Program-made: the position numbers and the translations under genes
DNA from: Lunularia cruciata
Lineage: Eukaryota; Streptophyta; Marchantiopsida; Lunulariales; Lunulariaceae
DNA length: 64,000 nucleotides
Direction: 5' to 3'
Assembly: GCA_948567375.1 (NCBI GenBank)
Contig: OX419759.1
Coordinates: 11,252,744-11,316,743 of the forward strand
Notes under the pieces: model-generated
Told to the model about the DNA's origin: nothing
The model's database searches: none
Seen by the model: the letters and a program-made list of their open reading frames with translations, nothing else
Shown: positions 43,823 to 57,544 of the stretch, piece by piece
How the letters are laid out: every line of letters starts with the position of its first letter
Numbering within the stretch: the stretch's first letter is position 1

Positions 43823-46175
43823 CCAAATTATTTTATGCCTTTCTTTCTTCGAGCAAAAGCCACGTACTTACTTTGGGATTATTTCCCCTTGTTTAAAAAA
43901 AATATACGGAGCTAACAATATTTGGAATACGGAAGAACGTCCTTTTGATGATAAAAGTACCAAATTAGATATTGGGTAATCCACAGCATCACTATACCTT
44001 CTTTGTTAGTTATTGTTCTGGTTAGTTATTTGTCAGCACAAGTTTAGCTTAGACGTGTTTCGAATTACTCGTTGTGGTGTATAATTCAAGGAAACGATGT
44101 TCTTGTCAATGTTTCATTGTGAGTTGACAAACTGTACCACAACAACACTTGACTAGTTGTAGTTTATCCGAATAAATTGTTTGTGCAGTAAAATATCATA
44201 TCTATCTCTAAAATCTTGCTCCTCTAATTAATTCAAAGATATTATCGCATGCTATCGTTAGTATTACACTAACTATTGCATTGCAAGTCTAGTCTGACCT
44301 TATCCATATTATAATGTTGGAATGCGTAGCATCTTGTAAGTTTCATAGACAAAATTTGAAACGCACGGGTTGATGATTCAATTGCATTAGATAATATATA
44401 GGCGGGAAGTGAATGAATTGTGCATTAAGATCACATGTTGTTTAATTGCTCTTGTGGACTCCCTATGAGCGGGATATGATCATTTTCTCAGATTCCATAC
44501 GACGAAGTGACATTTAGGTTTCTCAATAGGTTATGGATACTTATGGGATGACTTTGCATAATCCTAAACTAAGTTCTATGCGTCACGGTATACTGGGGCG
44601 AAGGAATTTTTTCATATATATATATATATATATTGATTATCTAGAACCATAGAAATTTGACCCAGAACAAGAACTTTGCACTTGCATGTTACCACAAGTG
44701 TTAGAACCTTGTTAACCTTGGGAAGCCCTGCCTTCTTGTTTCGAGAGGATACTAGTCCCTTGGTCCGATCATATAAAACATCTTACAAAAGTCCACACCT
44801 AAGTCCACTCATTGAGGATAAACTTTTTTCCAACTCATGTGCATGTTCTCTATTCTCTATTAGCTATAGGAAAAGGCGACCACATAGGATAAAAATAAGG
44901 TGGGGAAGACCTCATCAAGCCATACAAGGATAAAATATAAGAGGTAAAATTGGACTAAACACTAGTAATATATGAGACTATTTCTTACTACAACCAAGAA
45001 ATTTGTAAATCTATGTAAATTTATATTTGTAAATCTTACTCTGTCTAAGTTATATAAATCTATGTTGTCTAAGTACTACTTGAGTATCCAAAGAAGCATC
45101 ATCTAATATGACTTTTCCTTATGGATTGCACCAAGTACTATCATTATGTAAGGCAATGGATACACGTTGTCTAAAACCTGCTACAAAGTAGGAAAATGAG
45201 AATGGTACCCTATAGCTAATATGATATGTTCTCATGAATATCCTTGATGCTATTGTGGGTAAGTATTCTCTATCCTCCAAAAGCACACCATGTCATATGG
45301 ATCCCTGCTGCATCTAGTGTAGAATCATATTGACATGTGAGTAATGTGTAACTTAAATGGGAGGACCAAACCTAGGTTTTGGTGTATAGAAAGTAGTTGG
45401 CACAAGTTGCAAAGCAATGTCAAGCTTGTATCCAAGAGCTCACTAGAGCAAGAGAAAAGATGAGTCATAGTAGTATAAGGAGTGGATGAGTCAACCAAGA
45501 AAATGTAGCATATGTTGAAATTGTTATTCCATCAAAGAAGATTGCAAATCTCTTGTCCAATCAAAAGATAAGTAAGCAAACAAATGGAAAGCACTCTCAT
45601 GCCTGTGATTCTAGAAAATCCTTCATAGAATAGCACTTGGAGAGAAAAAGATTCCTTGATCATATTTGTCTCCAAGATGTGCTTATTAACCATTACAAAA
45701 TGAGTGGAAAATAGGGGTCCCAAGAGAACACAACTACAAAAAAATACTATTACTTTTGTCTCCTCTTTAGATAATAGGCTTACCCCTCTGCATGAGATAG
45801 ATAGATATGTATGTCTACACCTCTACATAAGTTCAACAGAGATGTCTATCTACCCCTCTGCACCATATCAAAAGAGATTTGTGTGTCCCCACTGAATCCT
45901 TGTTAGACACTCAGAATATATTTCTGGTTCATAATATTACTAAAGACTCTCATAATCTTATTATCAAACACTTTGATACAGGTTAGGAAGATGAGAGAAG
46001 AGAGGAAACTTGACAAAGTCCATCAATTGCATATATCAATTCATTGAATGCCTTGCTCTTGCTGCACCTTACACAAACATTATTGGATATGACAATAAAG
46101 GCAAAAGGTGACATTCCTTTTCAACACAAAAATGAGAATATTCGATTTTACTGTAGCAACTGAAAAATACTCTTG
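43823..46175. other. 2.35-kb segment present in D1 but absent from D2
   Basis: Contains a dispersed motif copy (44868-44930), a (TA)n tract (44613-44632) and broken minus-strand frames without a family I recognise. No LTRs, terminal inverted repeats or target duplication were found at its borders, so it may be a deletion in D2 rather than an insertion in D1. Confidence 0.5.
44613..44632. repeat. (TA)n microsatellite
   Basis: About ten TA dinucleotides in a row. Confidence 0.95.
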
Positions 46176-48191
46176 TGCATATAGTCAACTGATTCAACAT
46201 CAATGGCACATGCAAACTATAGATAGCTGTAATTTAATCATATGTATTTTGAAACTTTTGGAGCTGAATCTACATCCCTAGTTACCTTTCTCGTGCTACT
46301 AAAACTCCTCGAATCTATTTGTCAGCAATGACTTTTGAAACGCGGATCGATTTGACTTAAATGTACAGCTTCGAATAAGTTTTCCGAAACGCGGGTCCAT
46401 TTGACTTAAATGTACTAATTGGAATAAGTATTTTTTTAGGTGACAGCGAGTTAAGATGATGCCCACTTTTCATAATATCCACCAGTCACAAGAATGACCG
46501 AACACGGCAGGATAGAAGGATAGAGGGCGACCACATGGAAGGATGGGAAACCCATGAAGCCGTAAGGGAGAGACAAAACAGGTAAAATGCGGCTAGAAAA
46601 CCAGAAAATGGCAGGTTTTGTTGGAGAACAATAACCTGGTTTGTTCTCAAACAGAAAATGGTAGGTTTTGTTGAGAACCTGGTTTTTCCTGGTAGTTCGT
46701 ATCAAGATAGTATTCCTTTCTGGTTGAAGAGTTTCTTTTGTGTTGAACAATAACCACAGGTTTCAACGTATCCTAAAACAAGATGATAGAGAGTAGATTG
46801 TTGATAAGTATGGTCGTATGAGTATGAAGGATATCGCATGGTGTAACTGAATGCAAAGGATAAGAAAGAGCTTGACTGAAGTAAAGTCTAGGCAAGGGAA
46901 CACTATGCATGGGTCGCTGTAGCTTAACCTCAGTCAAGTGTTGTAGGCTACAGATAGCACGTGAGTGGGTGGAAGTTCATCGACTAAACCGAATCCGGCA
47001 GTTTAAAGCTTAATTTCCCAAAATCGATCTACTTTGTTCGTTTGCTTGCTATAATCTTGAGGTAACAGTTCTTAGGGTTGATCAAATATGAGAAATTATG
47101 TGCAGAAGCCCTTCAAATGAGGGGGGACCCACACCCACGCATATATTCAGTTCCCCTATACACTCCAGTATAGAGTATTGATCACATTGTTCGATGAACA
47201 AGCAGGTAGGTAGTTTGCCAATATGACATGCGATCGAGCAACACTAGGGAATTTCTCCATTTCTGTATCCGGAAGTGGGACAATATGTCCTATAGCTGAG
47301 TTATAAGTTCCCACCCAAGTTTAGAGCAGTGTAGAAAAAGAACCATACTTGAGTGCTAAACCCACTTGAGTGCTGACCAAGTCCGATCAGCTTCTAAAGC
47401 TTGAATGGAGTGGACAGTTTTGGTGCTACCATCAAAGGTGAACAAGGAAGGTACTTATCTTACACTAAACCACCTATATGTTTGCTGAACAGCTTCTATT
47501 GATCTTCGTCCGTTCGATATTACTTTAAAAATCTACCATTTATTCTCGGAGGGAAGTTCGATAACAGCTAAGAGTAGTTGTCTGCACCATCAAACTTACA
47601 TCGAAGGCCTTATCTTGTAAAGACACCTACAACAGGGCAGTCCAATACTACTGCAGCGTTCACTCTTGAACCTGTGAAGGTTAAGAGCACGCCTTATTAG
47701 AGCATGCCTAATTCGAAGAAGTAGGTCCTTAAAATGTGCTGGTGATTTGCAGAATTGTACTTGCAGAAATCAAGTATCTTCAAGTACGCGAGCTTCTCAC
47801 ATCAGCCGCGCAATTATTCAAAACCTGGTTAACGATGAAAGGCATAGTTAATTTTTTTGTTAACTTTCTTATTTTCATGTTGTACAGGACTTGGAGTAAC
47901 TTTATCTTCTTATTAGCATCTTCATTCTTGTACATTACTACAAACGAGAAGGAGGACGACCGCGTAGAAAAGAAGAAGGATGGGAAGACCCCATCAAGCA
48001 TGCAAACTACAAACCGAGTTACATTACTACAAACCGAGTCCCATGATCCGCATCTGAGGTATTGACTGGACGCAAGGTTAGATCTTTCACGTGAACGATG
48101 GAACTCAAAGAGAATTAACTGCCGATGGGGCACACCGAATGCATGACTCTTAAAGGGCACGGCCCCACGATTGTGAAGCAACGGAACTTAC

Positions 48192-48313
48192 ATGGCTCTA
48201 AATATTCCTTGTAGTCTAAATATCTTTCCAACCTTTTCTAGGTGCAGCAGCAGTCTCATCAGCTCTACCTCGTCGCATTCTCTGTACTTCAGTGCTTTCT
48301 CCAGTAACGACGC
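48192..48313 (-). CDS. Conserved 122-bp exon of unknown function (D1 copy)
   Basis: Bounded by acceptor ttttgcag (at 48314) and donor GCCAT|gtaagt (48191/48192). It encodes LLEKALKYRECDEVELMR, EKVGKIFRLQGIFRAM. The D2 copy (57423-57544) has the same length and frame with conservative changes, which suggests selection or recent duplication. An alternative frame across the acceptor (AITGES..., ending GWKDI) is also open in both copies. I cannot name the gene. Confidence 0.4.
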
Positions 48314-48479
48314 CTGCAAAAGGTAAAATACAAAAGGGGAGAACGTAGAGATGAGAAGAACTCTCGCGAGAAAGGTACTGATTAATTCCCAAAATTGCCA
48401 TGGCAGAGGTGAAGAGGAATAAGAGAGTCAGTAAGGTCTCCGACAACTCACTCAGTATTGCCATTTGTTTTACATAGGA

Positions 48480-48805
48480 ATCAGAGATTTATCCTTGAAT
48501 ATTAATGCTGACTTGGAAACGAATCTGTTATGTGTCACAGTGCTTGCCACAGATAGTATGAGGGAAGGGGTCGAGAGATAATACCTTGAATTATAAATTA
48601 ATCTCATTTCCGGATTTTCTTGTCTCGCTAATTTTCAGTAACCCAATTTTTTTCATTTAACGGATGAAACATGAACTTCTAATAGCTTTGTTATCTATAA
48701 TCCTATTGTCTTCATTTACATGCTCATCCTGGATTTCCAATAGAGACTCTAAAACCTAGTTTTCTACGTAGATTAGCAAGACGTGTAGACAATTTAGGGA
48801 TTAGA
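48480..48805. repeat. Repeat shared with 59866-60182
   Basis: About 320 bp, starting gagatttatc.ttgaat and including gagggaaggggtcgagagat and gatttccaatagagactct. In the partner copy it lies about 2.2 kb beyond the end of D2, so the two duplicated regions have been separated there by other sequence. Confidence 0.85.
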
Positions 48806-49101
48806 GGGATCCTTCATTCTGTTCTGAGGTCAAGCAAAAGACTAGTCTATGGTGTGTCCATTAGACACCATAAAAGGAAACACACCGTTAGTTTGTTGTA
48901 ACACCAAAACTTGATTACCTCATGCCAAACACATGTCTATCTATTTGCTAGAACACCAAAATCAAACTTCCGCTAAAGACCCTATTTGGTGCTACTAAGA
49001 ACCACACTAGAATCCAAATCGATTAAAAAATAGATAAGTATATAGACTGGTCAAGCTTCTATCTTGAAGATATATAATATAGAATGAATTCAATAAAATA
49101 T

Positions 49102-50020
49102 TTAAGAAATGTGAACTTGACCTAAATAAACAACCTGAACTATAATCGGACAATCCTTTAGACATGTGCCAATGATATTCAAACCTTGGACCACAAACCC
49201 TAATAAACCAAAGCTACTAAATGAACATAAGCATAAGTAGTACATATAGAATGTAGTAGAAGGTAGGATATATTTGGACAGCAAGAATACTTGATAGTGC
49301 ATGACATTTAGCAGCATCCTCTCCTCCTTCAACACATTTTCCACAGCAATAATCTCAAGGATTCAACTGCCAGCATTTTCTTTGTGTGTGTCAGTTACCT
49401 CTAGAGTAGCAAGTTCCTACATCCGGTACCAAGAAATGGTACCAAAAATAATCAACTCTATCTCTTGCAGCAAATCATCCTAAGTTTTCATTATTATGAG
49501 GCATTTATCCTCTTGAGGGATTTTTGAGTACTCAAGAATTGGAATAATATCAATCCTTCAAATTCCTCTCAAAATCAAATTTTGGGTATAAGATCTATTC
49601 GGTCAACCACTAAGGAAGAAACCGAAACCAAGTTTATCATAGATATAGAAGAAGGGGTATGCTTGCCAACTCAAGCATGTGACTCTTACATTGTCCGAGT
49701 GCAGCATTTGTGGTTTTGCATGATGTAACAGATTCCATACCCTAGAGGACTAGTCTATAGAAAATTTGATCCACTCATCCCGATGAAGACCAAAAGATGG
49801 ATAAGTTGTTTAGAAATTTGAAGTGAAGATCTAATGAATAAAACTCAATTTGCTATATACATTGTAATTAAAATTCAAGTGGTTCATATAATTTCTTACT
49901 ACTATGCTTCTCCACACTTACAAATCATGCATATTAATTAATTTTGATTCAATCAAAGTGTATAGCTTTGAACTTTCACATCATATGCACAGACTTAGCA
50001 TTATATAGCCTAGAATATTG
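49102..50020. repeat. R1 family copy
   Basis: Three R1 modules in order (see 14640-17578). A minus-strand frame at 49102-49344 (SSFGLLGFVVQGLNIIGT) is similar to one at 51382-51609 (SSFGLLGIVVHGLNIVDT). This suggests an ancient coding sequence in the family on this strand. The end at about 50020 runs into unrelated sequence. Confidence 0.7.
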
Positions 50021-50702
50021 TTATAATTCTTGGCTAATTTGGCCTATTTTCTATTTTTTTAATCTTAACTAACTCATTTATAAACTCCATATTGTTACAA
50101 TACCCCATTGCTCAAGATGATTTTGCAAGCTTGGAGTTGTTACTTCCTCAATATCTTGTATGGAGATAATTATCTTCTCCAGTGGATTAAGATAGAGAAA
50201 ATCAACTTTCATCATTGCTATGGCATCCTAGGACAGAATGAAGGATTTGAGAAGATAAGCATGTCTTGAGGCCAATCCACCTGATTGTAGTACATGTTTC
50301 TCCTCATTATTTGTCTCTTGAAAGGTGTATTCGTTGTCCATATATGAGATGCACACCGATCCATAGTAGTCCTTGATGGAATATATTCAATACCATTAGA
50401 GTGCAACTCAATTAAGAAAACATTACAACAACATGAATTACAAATAATCTTTCATGGAAATTATACCAAAAAATCATAGCATTTATAACAAACCTGTAGA
50501 CATTTGTTAACCCACTCCAAAAGAGAAGTAGCATTATAGGCAAATTTGATTAGTATTTGCTCCAAAGAAGTATCCTATTCAAAATTTTGACCACTCCAAG
50601 CTAATGCAAGATGTTTAACACCCTATGGAAGGGTTGTGATCTCTATTATAGTTTTTGATTGGCATAGTCTTTGAACTTGCTAAAAATTCTCAGTTGTGCA
50701 AT
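50021..50702. other. No gene recognised
   Basis: AT-rich sequence. Its first part (agaatattgttataattcttgg...ctccatattgttaca) resembles the final ~90 bp of the chromovirus LTR, so a partial solo LTR fragment may end near 50100. Confidence 0.4.
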
Positions 50703-51066
50703 GAGCGTCATCTAGAAGCTAAAACAAGATTTTTATCCTAAAGAAGGGTTGACAATCATATAATTATGAATCTCAGACATATCTTATTATGGACATTGTC
50801 TTTGATCTTGAAAAACACTTCCAGTTGTGCAATGGTCAATTTGTACAAACCCTTGAGAGTTAGACTACAAAAATTGGAGCAGGAAAATGAGCGTCATCTA
50901 GAAGCTAAAACAAGATTTTTATCCTTAAGAAGGGTTGACGATCATATAATTATGAATCTCAGACATATCTTATTATGGACATTGTCTTTGATCTTGCAAA
51001 ACACTTCCAGTTGTGCAATGGTCAATTTGTACAAACCCTTGAGAGTTAGACTACAAAAATTGGAGC
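50703..51066. repeat. 186-bp in-frame tandem duplication
   Basis: The unit starting gagcgtcatctagaagct is at 50703 and again at 50889, nearly identical, with a diverged partial copy before it. The plus strand stays open across both (50766-51104), repeating 62 residues such as NLRHILLWTLSLIL. The peptide is unknown and may be fortuitous. Confidence 0.85.
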
Positions 51067-51149
51067 ACAAAATTGATCTTAGCTTTTGTAAACCACTATG
51101 GTAAATCTCTGATAAGAGCAACTAAGATTTGAAAATGATCTAGTTGAAC

Positions 51150-52040
51150 AACTCCACTTCTTTTATGCCGGATGTATAAAAGAATAAATGTAACTAGAAA
51201 ACAAGACATGAACTGTCACTATGTATTGTAAATCGTCTCAATTGTTTTAATGTTCCATGCTTGTGATTGCATTCAACTCTATATATTTTTGACACTCAAC
51301 AACCTAAACTGAATAAAAAATCTAAAAAACTTGAACCTTAACCTAAACTAAATCAACAACCTAAACTATGATTGTGCAGTCCTAAACTATTAAACGTGTG
51401 TCAACAATATTCAATCCATGGACCACAATCCCTAATAAGCCAAAGCTACTGAAAAAACATAAGCATAAATAATAGAAGGTATGATACATTTGGACAGCAA
51501 GAATACTTGGTAGTGCATGAAAATTAGCAGCATACATTCCTCCAACACATCTCCCAAAGCAATTTTCAAGGATCCAAGCACTAACTTTTTCTTTGAGTGC
51601 CTCAATCACCTATACTGCATCAAGATCCTCTACGATCAAGAAATAGTACCAAAATAATCAACTCTTGCAACAAAGCATCACAAGTTGTCATTGCTCTTGT
51701 TGTTGTGAGGCATGTCTCCACGTGATGCACTTTTTAGTGCTCAAGAATTGGGATATAATCCTTATGTCAAATTCCTCTGAAAAAAAATAAATTTTCCAAC
51801 AGAACATTGAATTCTATCAACAACTAAGGAAGAAGCCAGAAACCAATTTTATTATAGATATAGAAGAAGGGTATGCTTGCCAACTCAAGCATGTGACTCT
51901 GAAATTGTTCGAGTGCCACATTTGTGGTTTGGCATAATATAACAGATTCCATACTCTAGAGGACTAGTCTAGAGAAATTTTGAAATCCCTGATCCTGATG
52001 AAGACCAGAACATGAATAAGTTGTTTACGAACTCGGAATG
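51150..52040. repeat. R1 family copy, left part (uninterrupted locus)
   Basis: Matches 16716-17578 in order. At 52040 it continues directly into the R1 right part, whereas the D1 locus is interrupted at 17578/40630 by the methyltransferase element. Confidence 0.8.
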
Positions 52041-52070
52041 AAGACCTAATGAATGAAACACATTCTCATC

Positions 52071-52443
52071 ATATGCACAGACTTCACATTATATAGCTCA
52101 CTAGCAAGATATATTGAAAATTATATGCACAGACTTTGCATTATATAGCTCACTAGCAAGATATATTGAAAATCATATGCACAGACTTTGCATTATCTAG
52201 CTCAATTTTCTGTGCACATTGTAGTTCAAAATTCAAGTGGTTCATAAAACTTCTTACTACTATGCTTCTCCAAACTTACAAATCATGCATATTAATTCAT
52301 TTGGATTCAGTCAAAGTGTATAGATTTAGACGTCCACATCATATACACAGACTTTGCATCATATAGCTCACTAGCAAGATATATTGAAAATCATATGTAC
52401 AGACTTTGCATTATATAGTTCACTAGCAAGATATATTGAAAAT
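52071..52443. repeat. 52-bp tandem repeats
   Basis: The unit atatgcacagactttgcatt...gatatattgaaaat starts at 52071, 52123 and 52175 (partial), and again at about 52340 and 52392. Other R1 copies have one unit, so this is a local amplification. Confidence 0.9.
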
Positions 52444-55400
52444 CCGTTCAAAATAAATAAGACACACCGAAAGTTAGATCAAAGCATAGGTTGAGGTGAG
52501 GTTTCTCAAACCTCTGCTCATGCTATTAAGGACAATTTGGATTTCCACATCCAAAGTGTTATCAGGAGTTATCAAGAATTGGAGCTTTGTGGATAACAAC
52601 AGTTGTTCCATGAGCTAAGCTCGTAACGATTAAAGTTATCTTTGTAGAATGCATCCACCCTTACGATATCTCATAACAACAGTTGTTCCATTATTAAGCT
52701 AGTAGCCAATAGAATTTATGTTTGTCGAATGCATCCATCCTTACACCATGCGAAAATCATTACTTATCTTATTGATGCTGTAAGTAGTGCAAAAGTCCAC
52801 CTTTAGATTTTCAACACGCATTTAAACATTTACTTTGCGTGACTGTACATGAAGATAGAGGAAGTAGATGCAATAATATGGCTTTCCTCGTGAACAAACA
52901 GTTTCGGTATTGCAAGTCTTCAGTTTTATTAGTGGTAAAACAATGAATTGATCCTAAATACTGGGCAATGCACAATTCATCTCTGTCCGCATCCCTAGCA
53001 GGAACATGCACTAAGAATCATTATTTACTGAATTGACATTGGAAGTAGTGCTAGTGACTCTTTGAGAACCTGCGGGTAAATTATTTACTTTTTTATAATA
53101 GAATTTCTCATCTTATGATTAAGTTTTATTTCCTTAAATTTATTATTTATGTTAATATTTTATTGACATGTTCTTCATGAACGAGGACAAGGAAGTTAAT
53201 AAGAAGTTCACACAGAAACAAGGAAGTGCTGAGGGGAAAAAAGTGTAAGGAAAAAGCTTTGACTGCGAGGGAGGTACCACTAGTACAGCTAGATTTTGCT
53301 ACCACTTTTTCCCTAGTCTTTATCCTTTGGTGGGAAAATGCTAAGGATTATGGGATTGCCAAGAATGGCACAATATAGCTAGATTGTCCCACGAATTATC
53401 AAAAGAAGAGATCTGCAATTTTAAAGGTGACACCAATATTATGCAGTAGATAATTGCACGCTAAAACATTGCCAGAAATTTAAGACTTCATATGCCAAGA
53501 AAGTTATTCTGAACCGACAATCCGTAAGATTGTAGGAGCTCAACTTGGTATCAATGATTGACAACCAACATTTTCCTTTGTTTAAAAATAATATGACATC
53601 CTTGGCTGGGTTTGACGGAGAATCACAACCAGATGGCAAGATACCAACGATTATAATGTTTTGTGTTATCCCTAAATTTGCAGGGACAAGGGTAAACTAT
53701 CTCTTAGTTGACCAACTAAGTTGGACATTCATAGGTAACGAGACTAGAGAGCAAGGAGTAAAGATATAGGAGAAAGTCCATAACCATACGGCTGCCACGA
53801 AGAACAGTTTTTTTTGGATGAGTTTCTATAGATAATAATTTATATACCGCATATATGCAAAACCTATTATATTTTGATTATGAGAAAAGAAGAAATACAT
53901 TTAGCTTTTATGTTCTTCATTTAATAACGCAAAAGATAATACAATGGTAAGAATGATCTCCAATATATTTCTAAGCTTGTTTTAAAACTTGTACGTATAT
54001 AGTTAAGATAGAGTTATATTATTTATCATTAATTTAGAGAGAAAATTAATTTTAAGAAGTAATCGTCCGAGATTAACTGGACAATATATTTATACACGTA
54101 CTTGGTCAAAACAAGAATTCACTGTTGATACATATTTTAACATATTTCCGGTTACAATATTTTCATATGCCAAAACCAAAACTCTGCAAGACAATACTTG
54201 TGAAAATTTCCATTACTCTACACAAACACAAGATTTGTGTTTGAGAACCTTGTTTCACCAAACAAAGTAACATGAAATGATTGAATCAATGTTTCCACAA
54301 ACAAGATCTATGGTTTGAGAATCTTGTTTTTCGAATCAAAGTACCATGAGATGGTTAGAATCAAGGTTTCCTTCCATGACAGAAGCTCAATCCTCAACCA
54401 AATTTGCTAGCTTGTTGAGAAGAAAAATGGCTTTAGTTTATGAATGGAAAAGATCTCTCTCGTTCATTGATATTGCGGGTATGAGTTGTGAAGGTCAGGG
54501 GTCCTGAAATCAGTCCAGACCGTACATATCCTACTCATCTCTCCCCCCAATTCCACAACACCAGCTTATTACTCGGCACTACTGTCCTGAAAGATAGTAT
54601 TCTTTTTCGGTGGAAGAACCTGGTTTGTTCTCAGACAGAAAATGGTTTGTTTGAGAGACGGCATAGTTAAGATGAACAAATGAAAACCCGCCTCTTGTAT
54701 GGCCGTAGTGCGCTTTATCAGTCAACTCCCTACACATGATGGTACTCTTGATCAAAACAAAAGGTTCTCTAAGGATAGTTCTATTACTAGTAGAACCTTA
54801 AACTCCGGACTAGTACTAGCCCGTGCATGATACACAGGGGATAATACACTCCCGTCTCTTTCCCCGTCGGTTGTCTCCATCCCCTTAAAGAAAGGATAAA
54901 GGAGTATCGCTTGTTATTTTCGTTTCCAAAAAGTAGTTCCATCTAAGGTCCCCATCCGTTATTCTCTTCCCCAGAAAACTTTCCGTTCAATCGTCCACCT
55001 GTCCCCTACCTACTTTAGTAGTGACAATCCTAGGTACCTACTTACCTTAGTAGCGACAATCGCCTCACCTTAGAGGTAAGTAAGATGGCCGGAGTTTAGG
55101 GTTCTTACGCCTACTATTTGCCACAGTACAAAAGTATTCGTGTGATCGAACCTCATGATTCTTCATTTCGCTCGCACGCTTGACGACCACACCGCGGGTC
55201 TAAGGTCTTGATCTAAGGTCTCTTGGTCTTGAGGGGCATTTTAGTCACTCTATATATAAAATTCCAAATCCATAAATATAAAATTTGAATACAATATCAT
55301 AAAGTAATCTAACATCATTGCACATGGGGACTTTCTTGTACTTTTTGTTGCCCAATTCCAGTGTAGCCTGAGCCGAGCGCCATCTCCCAAGCACAATTCT

Positions 55401-57422
55401 CGAGGGCGAGGGTAAGTTGGGGTAGTTGCACATGCAGTGCAGCATGGCAGGCATGCCCATGTGGTTTGCCATTTTGATGCATATAGTACTGATTCGACAT
55501 CAATGGCACATGCAAACTACAGATAGTTGTAATTTAATCATATGTCTTTTGAAATTTTTGGAGCCGAATCTAGATCTCTACTTGCCTTTCTCGTGTTACT
55601 AAAACTCCTTGAATCTGTTTGTCAGAAAATCACTCCTTGCATGTATTTGTCAGCAATGACCTTTGAAACGCGGATCGATTTGACTTGAATATACAGATTC
55701 GAATAAGTTCCCGAAACGCGGGTCCATTTGACTTAAATGTACTAATTGGAATAAGTATGTTTTTAGGTGACAGCGAGTTTAGATGATGATGATGCCCACT
55801 TTTCATAATATCCACCAGTCACAAGAATGACCGAACATGCTAGGATAGAAGGCGACCGCATAGAAGGATGGGAAACCCATCAAGCCGTAAGGGAAAGACA
55901 AAAGAGATAAAATGCGGCTAGAAAACCAGAAAATGGCAGGTTTTGTTTGAGAGCAATAACCTGGTTTGTTCTCAAACAGAAAATGGTAGGTTTTGTTGAA
56001 GAACCTGGTTTTTCCTGGTAGTTCGCATCAAGATAGTATTCCTTTCTGGTTGGAGATTTCCTTTTTGTGTTGAACAATAACCACAGGTTTCAACGTATCC
56101 TAAAACAAGATGATAGAGAGTAGATTGTTGATAAGTATAGTTGTATGAGTATGAGGGATATAACATGGTGTAACTGAATGCAAAGGATAAGAAAGAGCTT
56201 GACTGAAGTAAAGTCTAGGCAAGGGAACACTATGCATGGATCGCTGTAGCTTAACCTCAGTCAATTGTTGTAGGCTACAGATAGCACATGAGTGGCTGGA
56301 AGTTCATCGACTAAACCCAATCCGGCATTTTAAAGCTTAATTTCCCATAATCGATCTAGTTTGTTCGTTTGCTTGCTGTAATCTTGAGGTAACAGTTCTT
56401 AGGGTTGATCAAATATGAGGAATGTTGTGCAGAAGCCATTCAATTGAGGAGGGACCCCACCCACGAATATATTCAGTTTCACTATACACTTCCAGTCTTG
56501 AGTATTGATCACATTGTTCGATGAACAAACAGGTAGGTAGTTTGCCCTTACGACATCCGATCTAGCAAGACTACGGTAATTTCTCCATTTCTGAGTCCGG
56601 AGGTGGGACTATATGTCCTGTAGCTGAGTTATATGTTCCCACCCAAGTTTAGAAGTGAGTAGAAAAAGAAACAGACTTGACACCTAACTTGAATGCTGAC
56701 TAAGTCCGATCAGCTTCTCGAGCTCGACTGGAGTGGACAGTTTTGGTGCTACCGTCAAAGGTGAACAAGGAAGGTACTTCTCTTACACTGAACCACCTAT
56801 AGGTTTGCTGAACAGCTTCTCTTGAGCTTCGTCCGTTCAATATTACTTAAAAAATCTAACATTTCTTCTCAGAAGAAAGTTCGATTGCAGCTTATAGTAG
56901 TTGTCTGCACCATGAAACTTAAATTGAAGGCCTTATCGTGTAGAGACACCTACGACAGGGCAGTCCAATACTACAGCCTTCACCCTTGAACCAGTGGTGG
57001 TTAAGAGCACGCCTTATTACAGCATGTCTAATTCGAATAAGTAGGTCCTTAAAGTGTGCTGGTGATTTGCAGAATTTTACTTGCAGTAATCAAGTATCTT
57101 CAAGTACAAGAGCTTCTCACATCAGACGAGCAATTATTCAAAATCTGTGGAACTATGACAGGCAGAGTTAATTTGTTTGTAAGCTTTCTTATTTTTATGT
57201 CGTACGGGACTTGGAGTAGTTTCATCCTCTTATTAGCATCTTCATTATTGTACATTACTACGAACCGACTCTCATGATCCGCATCTGAGCTATTGACTGG
57301 ACGAAAGGTTAGATCTTTCACGTGAACGATGGAACTCAAAGAGACTTAACTGCCGATGGGGCATACCGTATCCATGACTCTTAAAGAGCACGGCCCCACA
57401 ATTGTGAAGCAACGAAACATAC

Positions 57423-57544
57423 ATGGCTCTAAATATTCCTTCTAGTCTAAATATCTTTCCAACCTTTTCTTGGTGCAGCAGCAGTCTCATCAGCTCTACC
57501 TCGTCGCATTCTCTGTACTTCAGCGCTTTCTCCAGTAATGGCGC
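57423..57544 (-). CDS. Conserved 122-bp exon of unknown function (D2 copy)
   Basis: Acceptor tttttgcag (at 57545), donor GCCAT|gtatgt (57422/57423). Same peptide pattern as 48192-48313 (LLEKALKYRECDEVELMR, EKVGKIFRLEGIFRAM). Upstream on the minus strand a hydrophobic open stretch (57545-57734, with VSLIPITLLFLSSSAMAIL) could be a preceding exon or a signal/membrane segment. The D1 equivalent is open too. Confidence 0.4.

Larger units (their letters stand above)
40630..48480. repeat. Segmental duplication D1 (related to 52040-57640)
   Basis: 40630-43822 aligns to about 52040-55450, and 46176-48480 to about 55495-57640, in the same order and orientation, clearly diverged. The segment 43823-46175 is absent from the partner, which has about 15 unrelated bases (ggtttgccattttga) at that point. 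The left part is R1 sequence. Confidence 0.85.
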
